Origin: Anthoceros angustus
Lineage: Eukaryota; Streptophyta; Anthocerotopsida; Anthocerotales; Anthocerotaceae
Length of the DNA stretch: 64,000 bases
Direction: 5' to 3'
NCBI GenBank assembly: GCA_010909165.1
Contig: VJWM01000106.1
Coordinates: 992,001 to 1,056,000, forward strand
Part shown: piece after piece, positions 40,144 to 52,860 of the stretch
Numbering within the stretch: position 1 is the stretch's first letter
Layout of the letters: the number at the start of each line of letters is the position of its first letter
Notes under the pieces: generated by a model
Told to the model about the DNA's origin: nothing
Databases searched by the model: none
Seen by the model: the letters and a program-made list of their open reading frames with translations, nothing else
Translations under genes and position numbers: made by a program

Positions 40144-40940
40144 AATATTGGTGTGACATCCACACTAAAACCGGAGGACGCTCGATCAATCAAAACCCGA
40201 ATGATCGCTCGTTCCCCATTCCCGTGATGACGTGACCTCGGCATCCGCTCGCTTGACCCCCAAATGTCCAGCAGCTTTGCCTTAAACGTAGCGTGGCGTG
40301 ACCTCGGCATCCGCTCGCTTGACCCCGATGGCTTGCGAGCTTTGCGTTTAACGCGCGGCGTGGCCTCGTGCTTTGCCTTAACGCGGCGTGGCCTCCGTGC
40401 TTTGCCTTAACGCAGTGCGGGTTATAGGTCGATTGCGAGCTTTGCCTTAACGGCGTAGCGGCGGCGGGTTGCCGTTAGCGGCGGCGTTATCATTTCAGTT
40501 TCCCTCCGCCACCGCAGAAGGGACCGAGCTGCGTGGTGAAACAAGCTCCAACAACCTAGCATTTCCGCGCATCCTCAAACGCGCCGTGGCCATAGTGGAA
40601 GCTCACCAAGACCAAAGGCTACTGCCTGAATGGCACCACAAGGATGCAACGAGCGCAAGACCAGCCGAGCATCGGCATCCGCAAGGCGCAGCTCGACCTT
40701 GCCTTCCTCGTGGATGCTACATTGAGCATGCTACTTGCAAGGCGTTGGGACTCCAGGACCCCCAAAAGCCACGGATTCGTAGCTCCTCGGAGTAGCAATA
40801 CTAAATTGGTGAAAGGAGATGGCCCCGAACTACTTTTTGAGCTGGATGGCAATGTTGCATCGACAAGCTGCAAAATGCCTCCCTCACAGATAGAGCGTGC
40901 CAAGTGGGCTTTTCTGACCAACAACCGACTTGGCCCCTAA
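40144..40940 (+). pseudogene. vWFA / alpha-kinase fragment E, opposite strand (unit 2)
   Basis: On the plus strand, 40,144-40,500 resembles the 5' region of kinase B in reverse orientation, and 40,500-40,740 encodes WHHKDAT, then IRKAQLDLAFLVDATLSM, the coil end and vWFA start of the kinase family. The coding half of the coil is skipped (agcatttccgc joins to cctcaaacgcgcc). The VDATxSM metal site is more nearly intact than in A, B or D, but the domain ends right after it. Confidence 0.6.
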
Positions 40941-41181
40941 ACTTGAGAAATGCGAAAGGAGTCTCCCCTAGCCACATGGCTAGCATAATGAACAATTCCA
41001 AAAACCACTGACGGGTCCTCGGAGTGAAGTAGTCCGGAGGTGGTCATAGACCATTCCCGAAATACCCCTAAAGAAAGACGCATAAGCGAGAGGTAAGGGC
41101 CACCAAAACCGGCTGTCGAGAGTAAAGGGCTCCCTTTGTTATTCTCAGGAGCCCAACCACCAAGCAAAGGGCGCAAAACAA

Positions 41182-41475
41182 GACTAGCGGATCTGATCCA
41201 AAAAGAAAAGTGAAAGGCTTCAAAGAAGCGCAAGACAAGACTAGCGGGATATAGATCCAAAAAGAAAAGTGAAAGGCTTCAAAGAAGCGCAAAACAAGAC
41301 TAGCCGGATACGGATGCAAAAAGAAAAGTGAAAGGCTTCAAAGAACGCAAAACAAGACTAGCGGGATATAGATCCAAAAAGAAAAGTGAAAGGCTTCAAA
41401 GAACCGCAAAACAAGACTAGTAATATGGATCCAAAAAGAAAAGTGAAAGGCTTCAAAGAAGCGCAAAACAAGACC
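41182..41475 (+). repeat. 60-bp minisatellite, unit 2 copy
   Basis: Same 60-base unit as at 23,778-24,079, five copies, each with small indels relative to unit 1. Confidence 0.85.
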
Positions 41476-41811
41476 GGTAGACTTTAAGAAGGGAAATCAT
41501 CCAAGCCAATCAAGTCACCAAGGACCAAGAACATATCTTCGTGTACTTCACCGCAAGAGGTCGTGTACTTCAAGATGCGTTGACTCGGTGAAGCTATAAT
41601 CTTCTTTAATTTCTCAAGCTATGAGGTATTGCTAGTGGGACATACATCGATGATGATGACATGCCTCCAAATATTTTGACCAAAGGATTGACTTTAGATA
41701 AACATATTACGTTTAGCGATATGCTAGGCTTAAGAGAGTAATATCGATGTGTTGAATGGGAATATTAAAAATCTATACGATTGGTGCAACACATCCCATA
41801 TTAAAGTTCAC
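41476..41811 (+). mobile_element. 3' relic of a copia element (unit 2)
   Basis: 41,658-41,741 encodes DMPPNILTKGLTLDKHITF ending at LGLRE-stop; a copy of the relic at 24,250. Confidence 0.6.
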
Positions 41812-42610
41812 TTAATAAGTCCTACAAGTGTATAGGACAAAATGGACAAAATAGGATCTAATAAGTTCATACCCACCGAGATTGTCAAGGCGAACGGCTA
41901 AATATGTATGCATAGCACACCTTTTCAGCATATGGAGGCTCGGATACCATGCCTGTTTGCCCCACCCGAATATACGCATGTCTCCATATTCATCATCAAA
42001 ATCATGAAACGCCTGCCATGGCAAGGAGCGTCCGGAATATGTAAAGTAGAACGTAAAGAATGTAAAGAATGCTTTACATTCCGGAGGTTCGAGCGTGGAG
42101 CCTTAGCCTTCCATCTCAAATCAGCCACGCTCTCGAGGCTTAAGCCACTGAAAACATCTTCCCCGTATCGCCGCCGCCGCCAGTTGCTTCCACACCCAAT
42201 GGCCTTCATACTCATGCTCCTGTAGCATCCACCAGGAACGCCACGTCCAGCGCCTGCTCCTTCTGGATGACAATGCTGAGCTCAGCCTGGCGGCTCCGCG
42301 TTGCCTCTTGGTTATGTCGTTCCAGGGACGAAAGCCGCTCATTCCTAGCAGCGAGCTTGGTTTCACCATAGCCAGCGCGCTTGTGCTGGAAGTACTTCTG
42401 CTTAGCCGCTCGTCTTAGTCGATGACGTGCTCATTCCAGCCATGGCCAGTTCGAGCCTCCGCTTCCTCAACGATCTGGCCTCCCAATAGGCCTCCGCTAT
42501 CTCCGGCAGCTAGGAGCTCCACGAGTCCGCCATCGCCAGACCTGGATCCACCTCCCAGATGCGGCAATTGCGAACGAGTTCGAGGACGGTCGCGCGCATT
42601 CCTTTTCGCC
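41812..42610 (-). pseudogene. vWFA / alpha-kinase fragment D (unit 2)
   Basis: A near-identical copy of 24,413-25,200. The frame GEDVFSGLSLESVADLRWKAK is open in this copy, while the IPDAPCHGRRF part is in another frame. Confidence 0.6.
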
Positions 42611-42726
42611 TGATTTCTACTTGAGCCTACGCCCCATTCTGCTTCAAACGTACGAGCGTGCGGGGCAGTCAGGTAACTGATTGTTACTGATCTTACTGCT
42701 TCAGCCGTGAAGCCATTAAAACAAGT

Positions 42727-42815
42727 AATGGACGGAGGGATTTGCAGAATGTTACGGGATCATTACAAAGTTTCTCAAGGACCGGGTAACGTTCCACGTT
42801 CTACTCAAATTCTCC
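42727..42815 (+). pseudogene. GT92 fragment facing kinase B (unit 2)
   Basis: A copy of 25,325-25,410, with one extra base (ttgcagaatg against ttgcgaatg). Confidence 0.5.
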
Positions 42816-43079
42816 CGCATCCACCTGGGTTCACATCCTGCGGTGCTCTGGAGACTATGAATCCTCCGTAAATTCTAGCTGTTTGCATTCTGGAAAAAAG
42901 CTGCCGCACTACAAACACAAACGACGGTTCGGGTAAAGCGATGCAAGGATGGCTGCTATCATCTACCCAAAATTTGGAAGCATCCAATCCAGCAAAGTAA
43001 GCACTTAACAACCCTACAAGCCTCTGCCTTACAATCCCTACACCTCTAAAATCCCTACAACCATCTGCCTTAACATGCC

Positions 43080-44840
43080 TATGCCAGCACTGTACCTGAC
43101 TTAGTGTAACCATGCATGCTCGGCTTCAGCTTTAGAGCTCGGCACACATCGTTGCATTTGTGCGTTTTGTAAAGAGGTCAAATCCCGCTTCTCCCAAGTT
43201 TGTCGTGGTGAAGCGCAACAAATCCTTGCTGTGTATGGCTGGATCACACAGCCAAAACTCGTTCTCGCCGTTTGAACTTCGCACTCGCACGCCCTGGAGG
43301 TCAGTCACCATGAGGTGACCTTTCGACCTTTCATGCGTCCAGTGACTAAACGCCTGCAAGGTAGCAGCGTAATCTGCCGTATTTACATATCCAGCATTAT
43401 TCGAATACTTTATCCATGTCCCTTTCAGAAATTCTCCTTGTTGTAGAAAAGGCATGGCCCGCCGGATGCACCTTCCACATTGAGAGTTGTTACCATGGAG
43501 AACGTCACCTGCTTAGCCCCTACCAGGTTCCTCATCTTCTCGTTAAATTCTGTGGCCATCTGTCCAGACACAGTTTGCACCTCCATCTGCTCCAGATACC
43601 GCTCTTTCTGGTGAACATCCGAGCTCTTTGCAGCCACAGGCACCTTCAACCTCTTGAGCACTATGGGAAAGGATGTTCCTGCCGAGACTTTCGTTACCTG
43701 CGCATAATAAGGCCACCGCATAGCTCCACTTCCAATGAACGGATGTGGTGCTATCTGCACATAAACCGTTGGCATTGGCTCCAGTTCAAGATTCTTGCTG
43801 GAAGCCAGTCTCTCAAAAGCTGATCCAAGGAGCCGTAGAACTTGCCCTCAACTGCTGCGCAATCCGAGAGGGAATTTTCTGCCAATCTCGGGAATCCCAG
43901 GCTGCACCGTCTCGAAAACGGACGTGTCGGGCGGCCTTTCGCTTTGCCAAGACAGCTCAATGTACTGGATATGGTCTCGTTGGAGACCGCCACCACCTTC
44001 AGCGGTATGTCGCTGATGTTGTTGAAGAGCTCCTGCTGTATCCACCTCCCTCCACCTCTTTCTGAAATTCCGTCACCATCTTCTTAGTAGACTGGTTGAG
44101 GTGACAAAATGTGTAGCTTGAAATTTTGCACCGATCGCGCAATGTCCGAAGCAGAACGCCGATATCCCGAACCAGCTTGTCCCCGTCGGCGTACCTGTCT
44201 CCTACCCGTCATGAAACCGCCTGCCATGGCAAGGAGCGTCACCAATGTGAATCAACACACGATTAGCTGCCTGCCAGCTCAAATTGGCCACATCCTCTAG
44301 GCCACTAAAACATCTTCCGCATCATCCAGGCCAGCGCCGGATGCCTTCACTTCTGACAGGGCTGTGACCAAGACGCTGCCATCACCGCGGAAGCTGGTGG
44401 TGAAGTCACACCTCTTGTAAGGGGATCGTCGTAATCCCGGTAAGACGCGAACGCCACTCGCAGCTTGGACTGAGGATGTGCTTGCGTGATGCCCTCCGCC
44501 ACAGAAGCCACCTGGCCTTGCGGATGATGATGCTCAGCTCAGCCTTGCGCTTCTGCGTTGCATCCTTGCGGTGCCGTTCCAGGTAAGACAGCCGCTCATT
44601 CTTGGCTGGGAGCTGAGCTTCCACTATGGCCAGCTTCTGGCGCGTTTGAGAGGATGCAGCGTCCCTGGCCGCGCTGCTGCTGGCACTGCTTCTGCTGCTG
44701 CTGCTGCTTGTCTCACTCGATGAGATGTTTGCTTCGAGCTTCTGCAGTAGCAGCTTCAGCTTCTCCAATTCCAACCTCGTTCTGGTCCTGGTTGCGGATC
44801 TCCAATAGCTCTCCTCAATGGCCGGTAGTAGGAACGCCAT
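43080..44840 (-). pseudogene. vWFA / alpha-kinase gene B (unit 2)
   Basis: A near-identical twin of 25,671-27,434. Here AFSHWTHERSKGHLMVTDLQGV reads through to CDPAIHS and TNLGEAGFDLF, where the unit 1 copy is broken. This copy loses one T at ~43,431 (aaattctcc against aaatttctcc) and one A at ~43,170 (aaagaggtc against aaaagaggtc), which break it elsewhere. All differences seen are one-base homopolymer changes or 1-2 base indels. The coil (43 bases identical around ELEKLKLLLQKLEANI) is unchanged. Confidence 0.75.
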
Positions 44841-45179
44841 GGAGTTTGCTGCAATTGCGAATAAATGCTAGGTTGTTGGAGTTTTTTCACTACGCAGCTC
44901 TGCCCCTTCTGCAGGCGGCGGAGGGAAGCTTCTGGAAATGATAACGGCCGCCGCCAACGGCAACCCGTTGCCGCTAGACCATTAAGAGCCTGCAATCGAG
45001 CTGTAACCTGCAACGCTGCTTAAGGGCAAAGCCTGCAGGCCATTGGGGCCAAGAGTACGGACGGCGAGGCCACGTCATCACGGTGAACGAACGAACGTCC
45101 TCCGGATTTGAACAGGATGTCACTCCACACATTACATGCATGCATGTATGTCCTCCTTCGGCGCTAAAGCTCAAGGTGG

Positions 45180-45548
45180 CCTCATCCTGTTGAGGGTGTG
45201 ACTGTGGGTATTCTTGCAGACTCACAGCTTCCCCTAGGCACAAATCCATCGTGCTCTTGGAGGCCATTGACTGGTCACTGAAAATCGTGATTCACAACTT
45301 CGATTTGGGTTCCAAAGTGCTTACAACAACGCACTGTTCAACCACGATACGTTTCAAGCTTGGGATGTAATAAAATCGAAGCACATACAAGAAAGTTCAA
45401 CCACGATACGTCTCAAGTTCGGTATGTATTCAAATCGAAGAACATACAAGCAACGGGTGTCAGCACATGTTCGAGATTGGACGGACTCAGATCTTCTAAT
45501 TCCCAAGACAAGGTTCCTTGGCAGTACAGCTATGAGGCCTGATGACTG
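45180..45548 (+). pseudogene. GT92 3'-end fragment facing kinase C (unit 2)
   Basis: A copy of 27,770-28,142, one base shorter near 45,488 (ggactcagatc against ggactccagatc). Confidence 0.8.
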
Positions 45549-45703
45549 AAAAGAGCAGTAAGGCCTGATGACTGAGAAAGGCAGTGATGAGACTGCTGCT
45601 ATCATGTACCGCAAAATTTGAAAGCATGCGCAGCCATCTAGCGAAGCAAAACATAATCCACAACTCTACGTGCCTCTGCCATACGATCCCACTGCCTTTA
45701 GCT

Positions 45704-46711
45704 TCAGAGCTCGGCACACATCGTTGCACTGGTGTGTTTCGTAGAAGAGCTTAAATCCTGATTCTCCCATGTTCGTCTGGGTGAAGCGTTGTAAATCTTG
45801 CTGTAGATGGCCGGATCACTGAGCCAAAACTCGTCCTCCGACCCTGGGTTCTGCGCTCGCACACCCTGGAGGTCACCCACGATAAGGTGACCTTTAGACC
45901 TTTCATACGTCCAATGAGTGAACGCCTGCAAGGAATGAGCGTAATCGGACTTATCCACATATCCGCTATTGCAGGAATACTTCTTCCATGATCCTTCGAG
46001 AGGTTTCTCCATGTTGTAGAATTTGCACGGCTCCCCGATGCACCTTCCACTTGGAGGGTTGTGACCACGGAGAACGTCACCCGTCTTGCCCCTGGCAGGT
46101 TCCTCGTCCTATCATTGAATTCGTCGGCCAATCGTGCACTCACTACTTGCACCTCCATTTGCGCTAGATACCGCGCCTTATCCAGGCGTGCAGGCCCCGG
46201 CACCTTGAAATTCTTCACCACCATCGGAAATGGTGTCCCTGACGAGTCATTCATTACCCGGGCATGAAAAGGCCACCTATTAGCCCTTCATTGCTGAATG
46301 GGTTTGGAGCAACCTGAAGAGCAATTGCTGCGATAGCTTCCAGTTCAAGATTCATGCGGGATTCCAGTCTGGCCAAAAGGTCATCCAAGGAATCGTAAAC
46401 CTTGAAACTGAATTGCTGCGCCTTGTGATAGGGAATCGTTTCCCAGTTCGGTTCCACTACTGGTTTCGGCGCCGCAGTGCCCATGTCGGGGCTTCACGTT
46501 GTTTCTTGGTGACTGGTTATGTCGTTCCCGGTAGGGCAGCCGCCTCCAATACCAGTCCTGTATTTGCAAATCCGGCCTCACTGTAGCTCCGCGATGCACA
46601 GCAGCTAGCTAGAACTTCCAGGAATCCGCCGTCGCCACAGTGGTACAGACGTCGATGTACAACCCGGTGGCGGAAATTGCGAACACTGAAGTCCGAGACA
46701 GTGAAGCGCAT
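45704..46711 (-). pseudogene. Alpha-kinase gene C (unit 2)
   Basis: A twin of 28,298-29,304. An additional C at ~46,092 restores the frame across LADEFNDRTRNLPGARRVTFS, so kinase C reads further here. DPAIYS (Tyr for the Zn-ligand His) is shared by both copies, so it is a true feature and not a read error. Confidence 0.7.
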
Positions 46712-47049
46712 TCCTTTCCTCGCCTCATTTCTAAGCCGCGCCAGCGTTTCTCGTTACTCTTAAGCTTTAAGCCACTGAGGCTTGAGCTTCTAATTACGCC
46801 CCTTGAGCTTACGCCAACTCCTGAGGCTGAGCTACGCTTGAGCGTATAATCACGCCCCTTGAGCTCACGCCGCCTACTGAGGCTGAGCTACTCTGCTACA
46901 CTTGAGCTGATAATTACGCCCCGTTCTGCTTCGGACGTACCAGCGTTACGCATAAGAGGCAGGTGACGATGGGCCGGCCTATCCGTGTCAGGTCCACCCG
47001 CCAATCCACTAATGACGCCATCGACGCTGGGTAGCTCGGTATGGGCAGG

Positions 47050-47210
47050 GCCAGAAAATAGGTTGGGCAAAGTGTTTCTCTTCTGCCCAGACTTTGGTCC
47101 ATCGGGCCGTGTGCAACGACGGGGTGTGCACATTCCTGGGAATGTGGTGTGCTAACTCGAATCATAGCAACTACGGCGTGTACACATAAGGAGCGACTCC
47201 GTCACAGCCT
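47050..47210 (+). pseudogene. Further GT92-locus fragment (unit 2)
   Basis: A copy of 29,640-29,800. Confidence 0.55.
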
Positions 47211-47355
47211 GTCCATCAAAACTCCGCTAGCTATCCGTAAACCCACTCATGAACAAATCAGGGTTGGGGAGATGGGACGGCTGTTATCGTCTATGGCAAA
47301 ATTTGAAAGCATCCCATCCAGCAAAGCAAAACCTTCTAGAAACTCATATATCTTC

Positions 47356-47561
47356 TGTTAAAATGATAGCATTAGCCCTTAGGGCACGCTTCATTATTTA
47401 AGTCACTAGAGCTCAAGCGCCACCTTGAATGGTCACCATTCAAAACGGTTACGCACAACACCGCTTGGGCAATGGCCAAGCCTACATTCTGAACATTCTT
47501 TGTACTCTTATGCAATCTAATGTAAGATCCTCGAACGACGCTCTTCACATGGTATCGAGGA
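47356..47561 (+). repeat. Copia-2 5' LTR and primer-binding site
   Basis: The LTR runs from TGTTAAAATGATAG to CTCTTCACA (47,356-47,549, 194 bp). It is followed directly by tggtatcgagga, matching the initiator-Met tRNA site TGGTATCAGAGC with one base missing. Confidence 0.85.
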
Positions 47562-48161
47562 CGCCGCCTCGCTCTACCTATCCAGCCACCCCATGACATC
47601 CATACGCGTCTCCTCATCATGCCTGGAGCCATAAGGCGCCAACGCCTCGAAAGAAGAGCAAGGCTGCAAGCAGAACATTTAGAAAATGTCAGATCACTTA
47701 GAGAGCAAAGGAATCTTAAAGCGGAGAAAACTTGTGGCATTACGGTTGGGCGTTACTGCGGTGTCCTGCTAATTGGGGAAGAAATTCTCTTAAGAGGTCA
47801 CATTGACCAACAGAGTACGATTGGTCTTATCTCAAGTTGAATTTTTGTTTCACCAACCATGAAGAAAGCGATTCACTACAACCACGGGCGTAATTGCCCC
47901 AATTTCCCATGAACTGCCAAAGAAGTCACATCTTGCCTAGGAAACCTAAGCCGCCAACATGGCCTCTACCAACTTCCATCTGCAATAGACATAGAAGACA
48001 CCCACAATTCCGTAATTGAAAAATTGACAGAACTGGACCAACCACATGCCCACATAAAATCTCCCCAACGAACGTACAAAGTCCTTATTACTATGCAAAT
48101 AGAAATATCTACCCTACTCAGAAACACAGTTTTCAGAGTCTAGAAACCAGACACACACAAG
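47562..48161 (+). other. Copia-2 leader
   Basis: Untranslated leader between primer-binding site and gag. Copia-1 retains the equivalent of 47,655 onward. It begins the first duplicated segment (47,963). Confidence 0.6.
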
Positions 48162-49670
48162 ATGTCAACCTCTCACCTCTCCTTGTCCAAGGAGGACAAG
48201 TTCGATGGCCAGCAACACAATTTCCATACCTGGAAATTCAGGATGACCAACATCCTCAAAGAGCGCAAGCTCTGGGGCTACGTCGGCGGGGTAGGCAACC
48301 CCCCAGTCCCCATACCTTTCCCCGCAGCAGAACCCAAGAAGACAAAGACGATCGAGGACCACAACCAACAAGCTAAAATGTTCTCATGCAAAGCATGAAG
48401 CAAGGCACCGCCCGAGCTCGAGGGGGACATCTGCATGACATAACAAGATGAAATCTATGACGCCCACGACATTATGCATACAATACACACCATCAAGAGC
48501 TACCTCACCTCCGCATGGCGAGGGTGACCATGTGGACCACCATGCAATGGTGTTTCGAGCCCGGTGAAGTTCCGTGCCCTTGGCTTCAACATCCCGAGGA
48601 GCTCCTAGTAGCAATTACGCTATCAACACTACCGAATCGTGGGTCGGCGTGCAAAGCTTACGAGGGGCATTCAACCTCTACCAACTTCCATCCGCAAAAG
48701 ACATAGAAGACACCCACAATTCCGTAATTGAAAAATTGACAGAATCGACCAACCACATGCCCACATAAAATCTCCCCAACGAACGTCTGAGTCCTTATTA
48801 CTATGCAAATAGAAATATCTACCCTACTCAAACAGTTTGAGTCTAGAAACCACACACACAAGATGTCAACCTCTCCCTCTCCTTGTCCAAGGAGGACAAG
48901 TTCGATGGTCCAACAACACAATTTCCATACCTGGAAATTCGGGATGACCAACATCCTCAAAGAGCGCAAGCTGGGGCTACGTCGGCGGGTAGGCAACCCC
49001 AGTCCCCATACCTTTCCCAGCAGAACCCAAAGACAAAAGGCATCGAGGACCACAACCAACAAGCTAAAATGTTCTCATGCAAAGCATGAAGCAAGGCACC
49101 GTCAAGGCTCGAGGGGGACAGCCACACAGTACGCAGCAATGGACACATCTATGACGACGTGTGCATACAATACACACCATCAAGAGCTACCTCGGCCTCC
49201 GCATGGCGAGGGTGACCATGTGGACCACCATGCAATGGTGTTTCGAGCTGACGGTGAAGTTCCAGCCCTTGGCTTGTCCCGAGGAGCTCCTAGTAGCAAT
49301 TACGCTATCAACACTAGCTAATCGTGGTACAGGCAAAGCTTACGGGCATTCAACCTCTAACAATTCAACAAGGTACTCGGTGCTATGCTTACGAGGAAGG
49401 CGCAGGAAGGTCTTCGCTCACGGAGAACCCTCCTCCAGCGCCTTCTTCACGGAAGAGGGAGGCAACGAGGTCGCGGGCGAGGCAATTTCAGGAACAAACC
49501 GCGGCACCCCTAGAGGACGGGCTCCTTTCCCACCGTGGCGAGGTACATACAACCCTTCATGGAAGCCCGTGCGGCTCGCAAAATCCCTGACACACATACG
49601 AGGAATGCCTAAAAGATTAGGCTCTTCTAACAACTACAAATCAACATTCGATTGGCCTTAACCATGCAAA
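48162..49670 (+). pseudogene. Copia-2 gag, partly duplicated
   Basis: MSTSHLSLSKEDKFDGQQHN, then FHTWKFRMTNILKERKLWGY, the best-preserved gag start in the window. After ~500 bases the sequence jumps back to the leader (junction 48,675) and gag starts again at ~48,863. The RGG/knuckle part appears once (49,440-49,620), with a damaged knuckle. Confidence 0.8.
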
Positions 49671-49729
49671 TGACACTCCAAGGCTTTCTTTACTCACGTT
49701 AGCCATGAAACACCACCTACAGCACACCT

Positions 49730-50630
49730 CGGCTCTTGTAGCTTCCTTTTTTCAGCACAAGGGAACATGCAGTACATAGATTCCGAGCTCAGACATGACT
49801 CCCCACAAGGAATACTTCACAAGCCTCAACCCTACAAAGACAATCCAACTTTGTTAGCCTTGGTGACAACTCCAAACACCACATAATAGGGTCGGATCAG
49901 AGACCTAAGCGTCCAACCTAATTCAACCATGCAAATTTTAGACGTCCTCTTAGTACCTGGACTCACCAAAAATCTCTTTTCGTAAGGTTGATCAGCCGGA
50001 TGCTACGTTTGTTTTGGAGATGGCCACTGCGTCATAGAAACCCCACAAGGCGATCTGATTGCCACAGGCGACCTTAAGAACGATGATTTGTACCACCTAC
50101 GGGTTAGCCACCCCTCTTCACTCTCTGCTGGCACACAGAGACAAAATCAGACCTTTCTCTGGCACGCCCGGCTTGGGCACATGAACGTGCAGAGAATGCA
50201 GGATATGATTAAAACACAAGCTGCTCATGGTATTCCTCTTACCAATATCGAGGACTTCGGTATCTGCGACGCATGCTCCCTCGGCAAGAGTCACCGTCGG
50301 CCTTCCCTAAGGCATCCTACACACGAGCTACCAAGCGGCTTGCTTAGTGCATTCAACTATGCGGGCCTTTCAAACGATCCCTATTTGGATATACATATTT
50401 CATCTTGTGTAATGGCGACTTCACTCGACTCACCGTTATATACATCCTCAAGAACAAGGCCCAAGCATTCCCATGCTTTAAAGAGTACAAGATATGGTCG
50501 GAGAAGCAAGCGGTGACACCTTACTGCCTCGGATCGACGGCGGTGGTGAATCGCTCCACCCAATTTTCCACCTTCTGCAAGGAACACGCATTCATCGATT
50601 ACCACTCCACACACCTCTCGTGAGAATGGG
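49730..50630 (+). pseudogene. Copia-2 protease, pre-integrase and integrase
   Basis: The protease relic near 49,775 (YIDSE.., MTPHKEYFTSL) precedes LYHLRVSHP, FLWHARLGHMNVQRMQDMIK, CDACSLGKSHR and the integrase start. LWHARLGH is intact here and gives the expected HHCC-type His pair. Confidence 0.8.
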
Positions 50631-52860
50631 GTCGGAGCGGATGAACCGAACTATACAAAATTGCTAGCCATGCTTATTCATGCAGCTCAAATCCTAGGCG
50701 AGGCAAAGATGTCTGTCTACATTGGTAATCGCACAATTACCTCATCCCTCTCACAGGCACTCCATATACTGACAGGCAATAAGCGGATTTATCCTCCTTG
50801 CGGGTCTTGGTGCTCCCTGTATGCTCATGTTCCCAAGGTTATCGTGGACAAAACTCGACAACAAGGCACAAAAGCTTTTTGCTCGGCTTCACCAACGGAT
50901 CAAAGGATACAAGCTAATCCACCCTCAAACGCACAAGGTGACCCATTCTCGACGTCACATTTCTTGAGGATATCGACCACCACATCCGGTGGGAGTTTCT
51001 TCACAATCAGAGCGATGACGACAATGGTTCCATGGACTTCTCGCTCGCCACTTTCCAAAGACAACCGCCAAACCTCACCGCCCTCCACTCGGCCCGTGCC
51101 ACCACGCCGGCCCCTACACCCCTTATCACACCTCAGACACACCACAACCCATCACATTCGGAGATTTCGACACGATCTTGGCGCCCCTCACTGCCTCGGC
51201 CCCTCAAGCCCCAAGAGCGCCATGGCTCTGAGCGGCGGGGGCAGGTGCTCGCAGATCCGATCCGGAGGCGATGACCTCCATTATAGCAGCCCGCAGTGCG
51301 CACAGGACACCCTCAATCCGACAATTTTCCACACGCCGGAGAGCTCGGCGTGACGCCGCCACAACAGACGGGCACACCCCACCCGGCGCATGAGCACCAC
51401 TCGCCTTCCTCACCAAGATCCCCATGGCTGCAAACCGGCGCTCTCAACAATCAGCCGCGATCACTTGCAGGGCGGACACCTCGATTTGGGACCGGATCGA
51501 CGGCGGTGGTGAATCTTGCTCCACCCAATTTTCCACCTTGCAAGGAACATTCGGCAGATTACCACTCCACACCTCTCGGAGAATGGGGTGTGAGCGGATG
51601 AACCGAACTATACAAAATTGCGGGCTAGCCATGCTTATTCATGCAGCTCAAATCCCTCGGCGAGGCGATAGATCTTATCTACATTGGTAATCGCACAATT
51701 ACCTCATCCCTCTCACAGGCACTCCATATGCAACTTGGACGGGCAATAAGCGGATTTATCCTCCTTATGGTCTTGGTGCTCCGTGTATGCTCATGTTCCC
51801 AAGGTTATCGTGGACAAAACTCGACAACAAGGCACAAAAGCTTCATTGCTCGGCTTCACCAACGGATCAAAGGATACAAGCTAATCCACCTCAAACGCAC
51901 AAGGTGACCCATTCGCGACGTCACATTTCTTGAGGATATACGACCACATCCGGTGGGAGTTTCTTCACAATCAGACAACGATGGCAATGGTTCCATGGAC
52001 TTCTCGCTTGGCCACTTTCCAAAGACAACCGCCAAACCTGACCTCGGCCCTCCACTCGGCCCGTGCCACCACGCCGGCCCCTCGCACGGCCCCTTATCAC
52101 GCCCGCTGGACACACCACAACCCATCACATTCGGAGATTTCGACACCGTCTTGGCGCCCCTCACCCTCAGCGCCCTCAAGCCCCAGCGCCATGGCTCTCA
52201 GGAAGGGGGCAGTGCACTCGCGGGACCGCGAGATGGAGGCGATGACCTCCATTATAGCAGCCCCCAGCGCACAGGACACCCTCACAATTTCGATCCACGG
52301 CCGGAGAGCTCGGCGTGACGCCGCCACGCAGGCGGGCACACCCCACAAGGCCGCGAGCGGCACTCGGTCTTCCTCACCGGCATCCCCATGGCTGCAAACC
52401 GGCGCTCTCAACAATGGCGCCCGATCACTTGCGGAGGACACCTCGACGCAGGACCGGATCGGACCTCTGTATGGCACACAAGCTATATCGGCACTCGAGG
52501 CATGGAGGCATGACACCAAGACAGGCATGGTACTTATTCACAACTCAACTCTCCTACACTTACAGATCGGCTCTTCTCCACACCGCAGCTCAAGTCGGCC
52601 AACAAATTGCTCAACAAACATTTGACATCATCCCGATTCCCAAAGGCAAACCAAAATATATACTTTGAGTTTTCTAATTATAATAATCCGGATATTCAAT
52701 CAACAATACTCAAGACGACAACAATATTTCGATCCTCATTTTGAGAGCATACATGAGGTTATTCCACATCAACTGATACCACCCAGCCTAGGCGTAGGCA
52801 ATCCCGGCTCCAATGCAGTCGACATAGATATTCTCCTACTAATGGCAAGATCCTAAGAGC
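50631..52860 (+). pseudogene. Copia-2 integrase C-terminal/linker region, duplicated
   Basis: 50,531-51,493 is repeated at 51,494-52,456, joined at ggatcgac. Same content as 33,954-36,120 of Copia-1. Confidence 0.8.

Larger units (their letters stand above)
39856..47355. repeat. Amplified unit 2, part left of Copia-2
   Basis: From the right target duplication of Copia-1 to the left one of Copia-2. 40,755-47,355 matches 23,310-29,945. 39,860-40,755 is absent from the left of unit 1 but recurs before unit 3 at 54,703-55,590. Confidence 0.85.
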
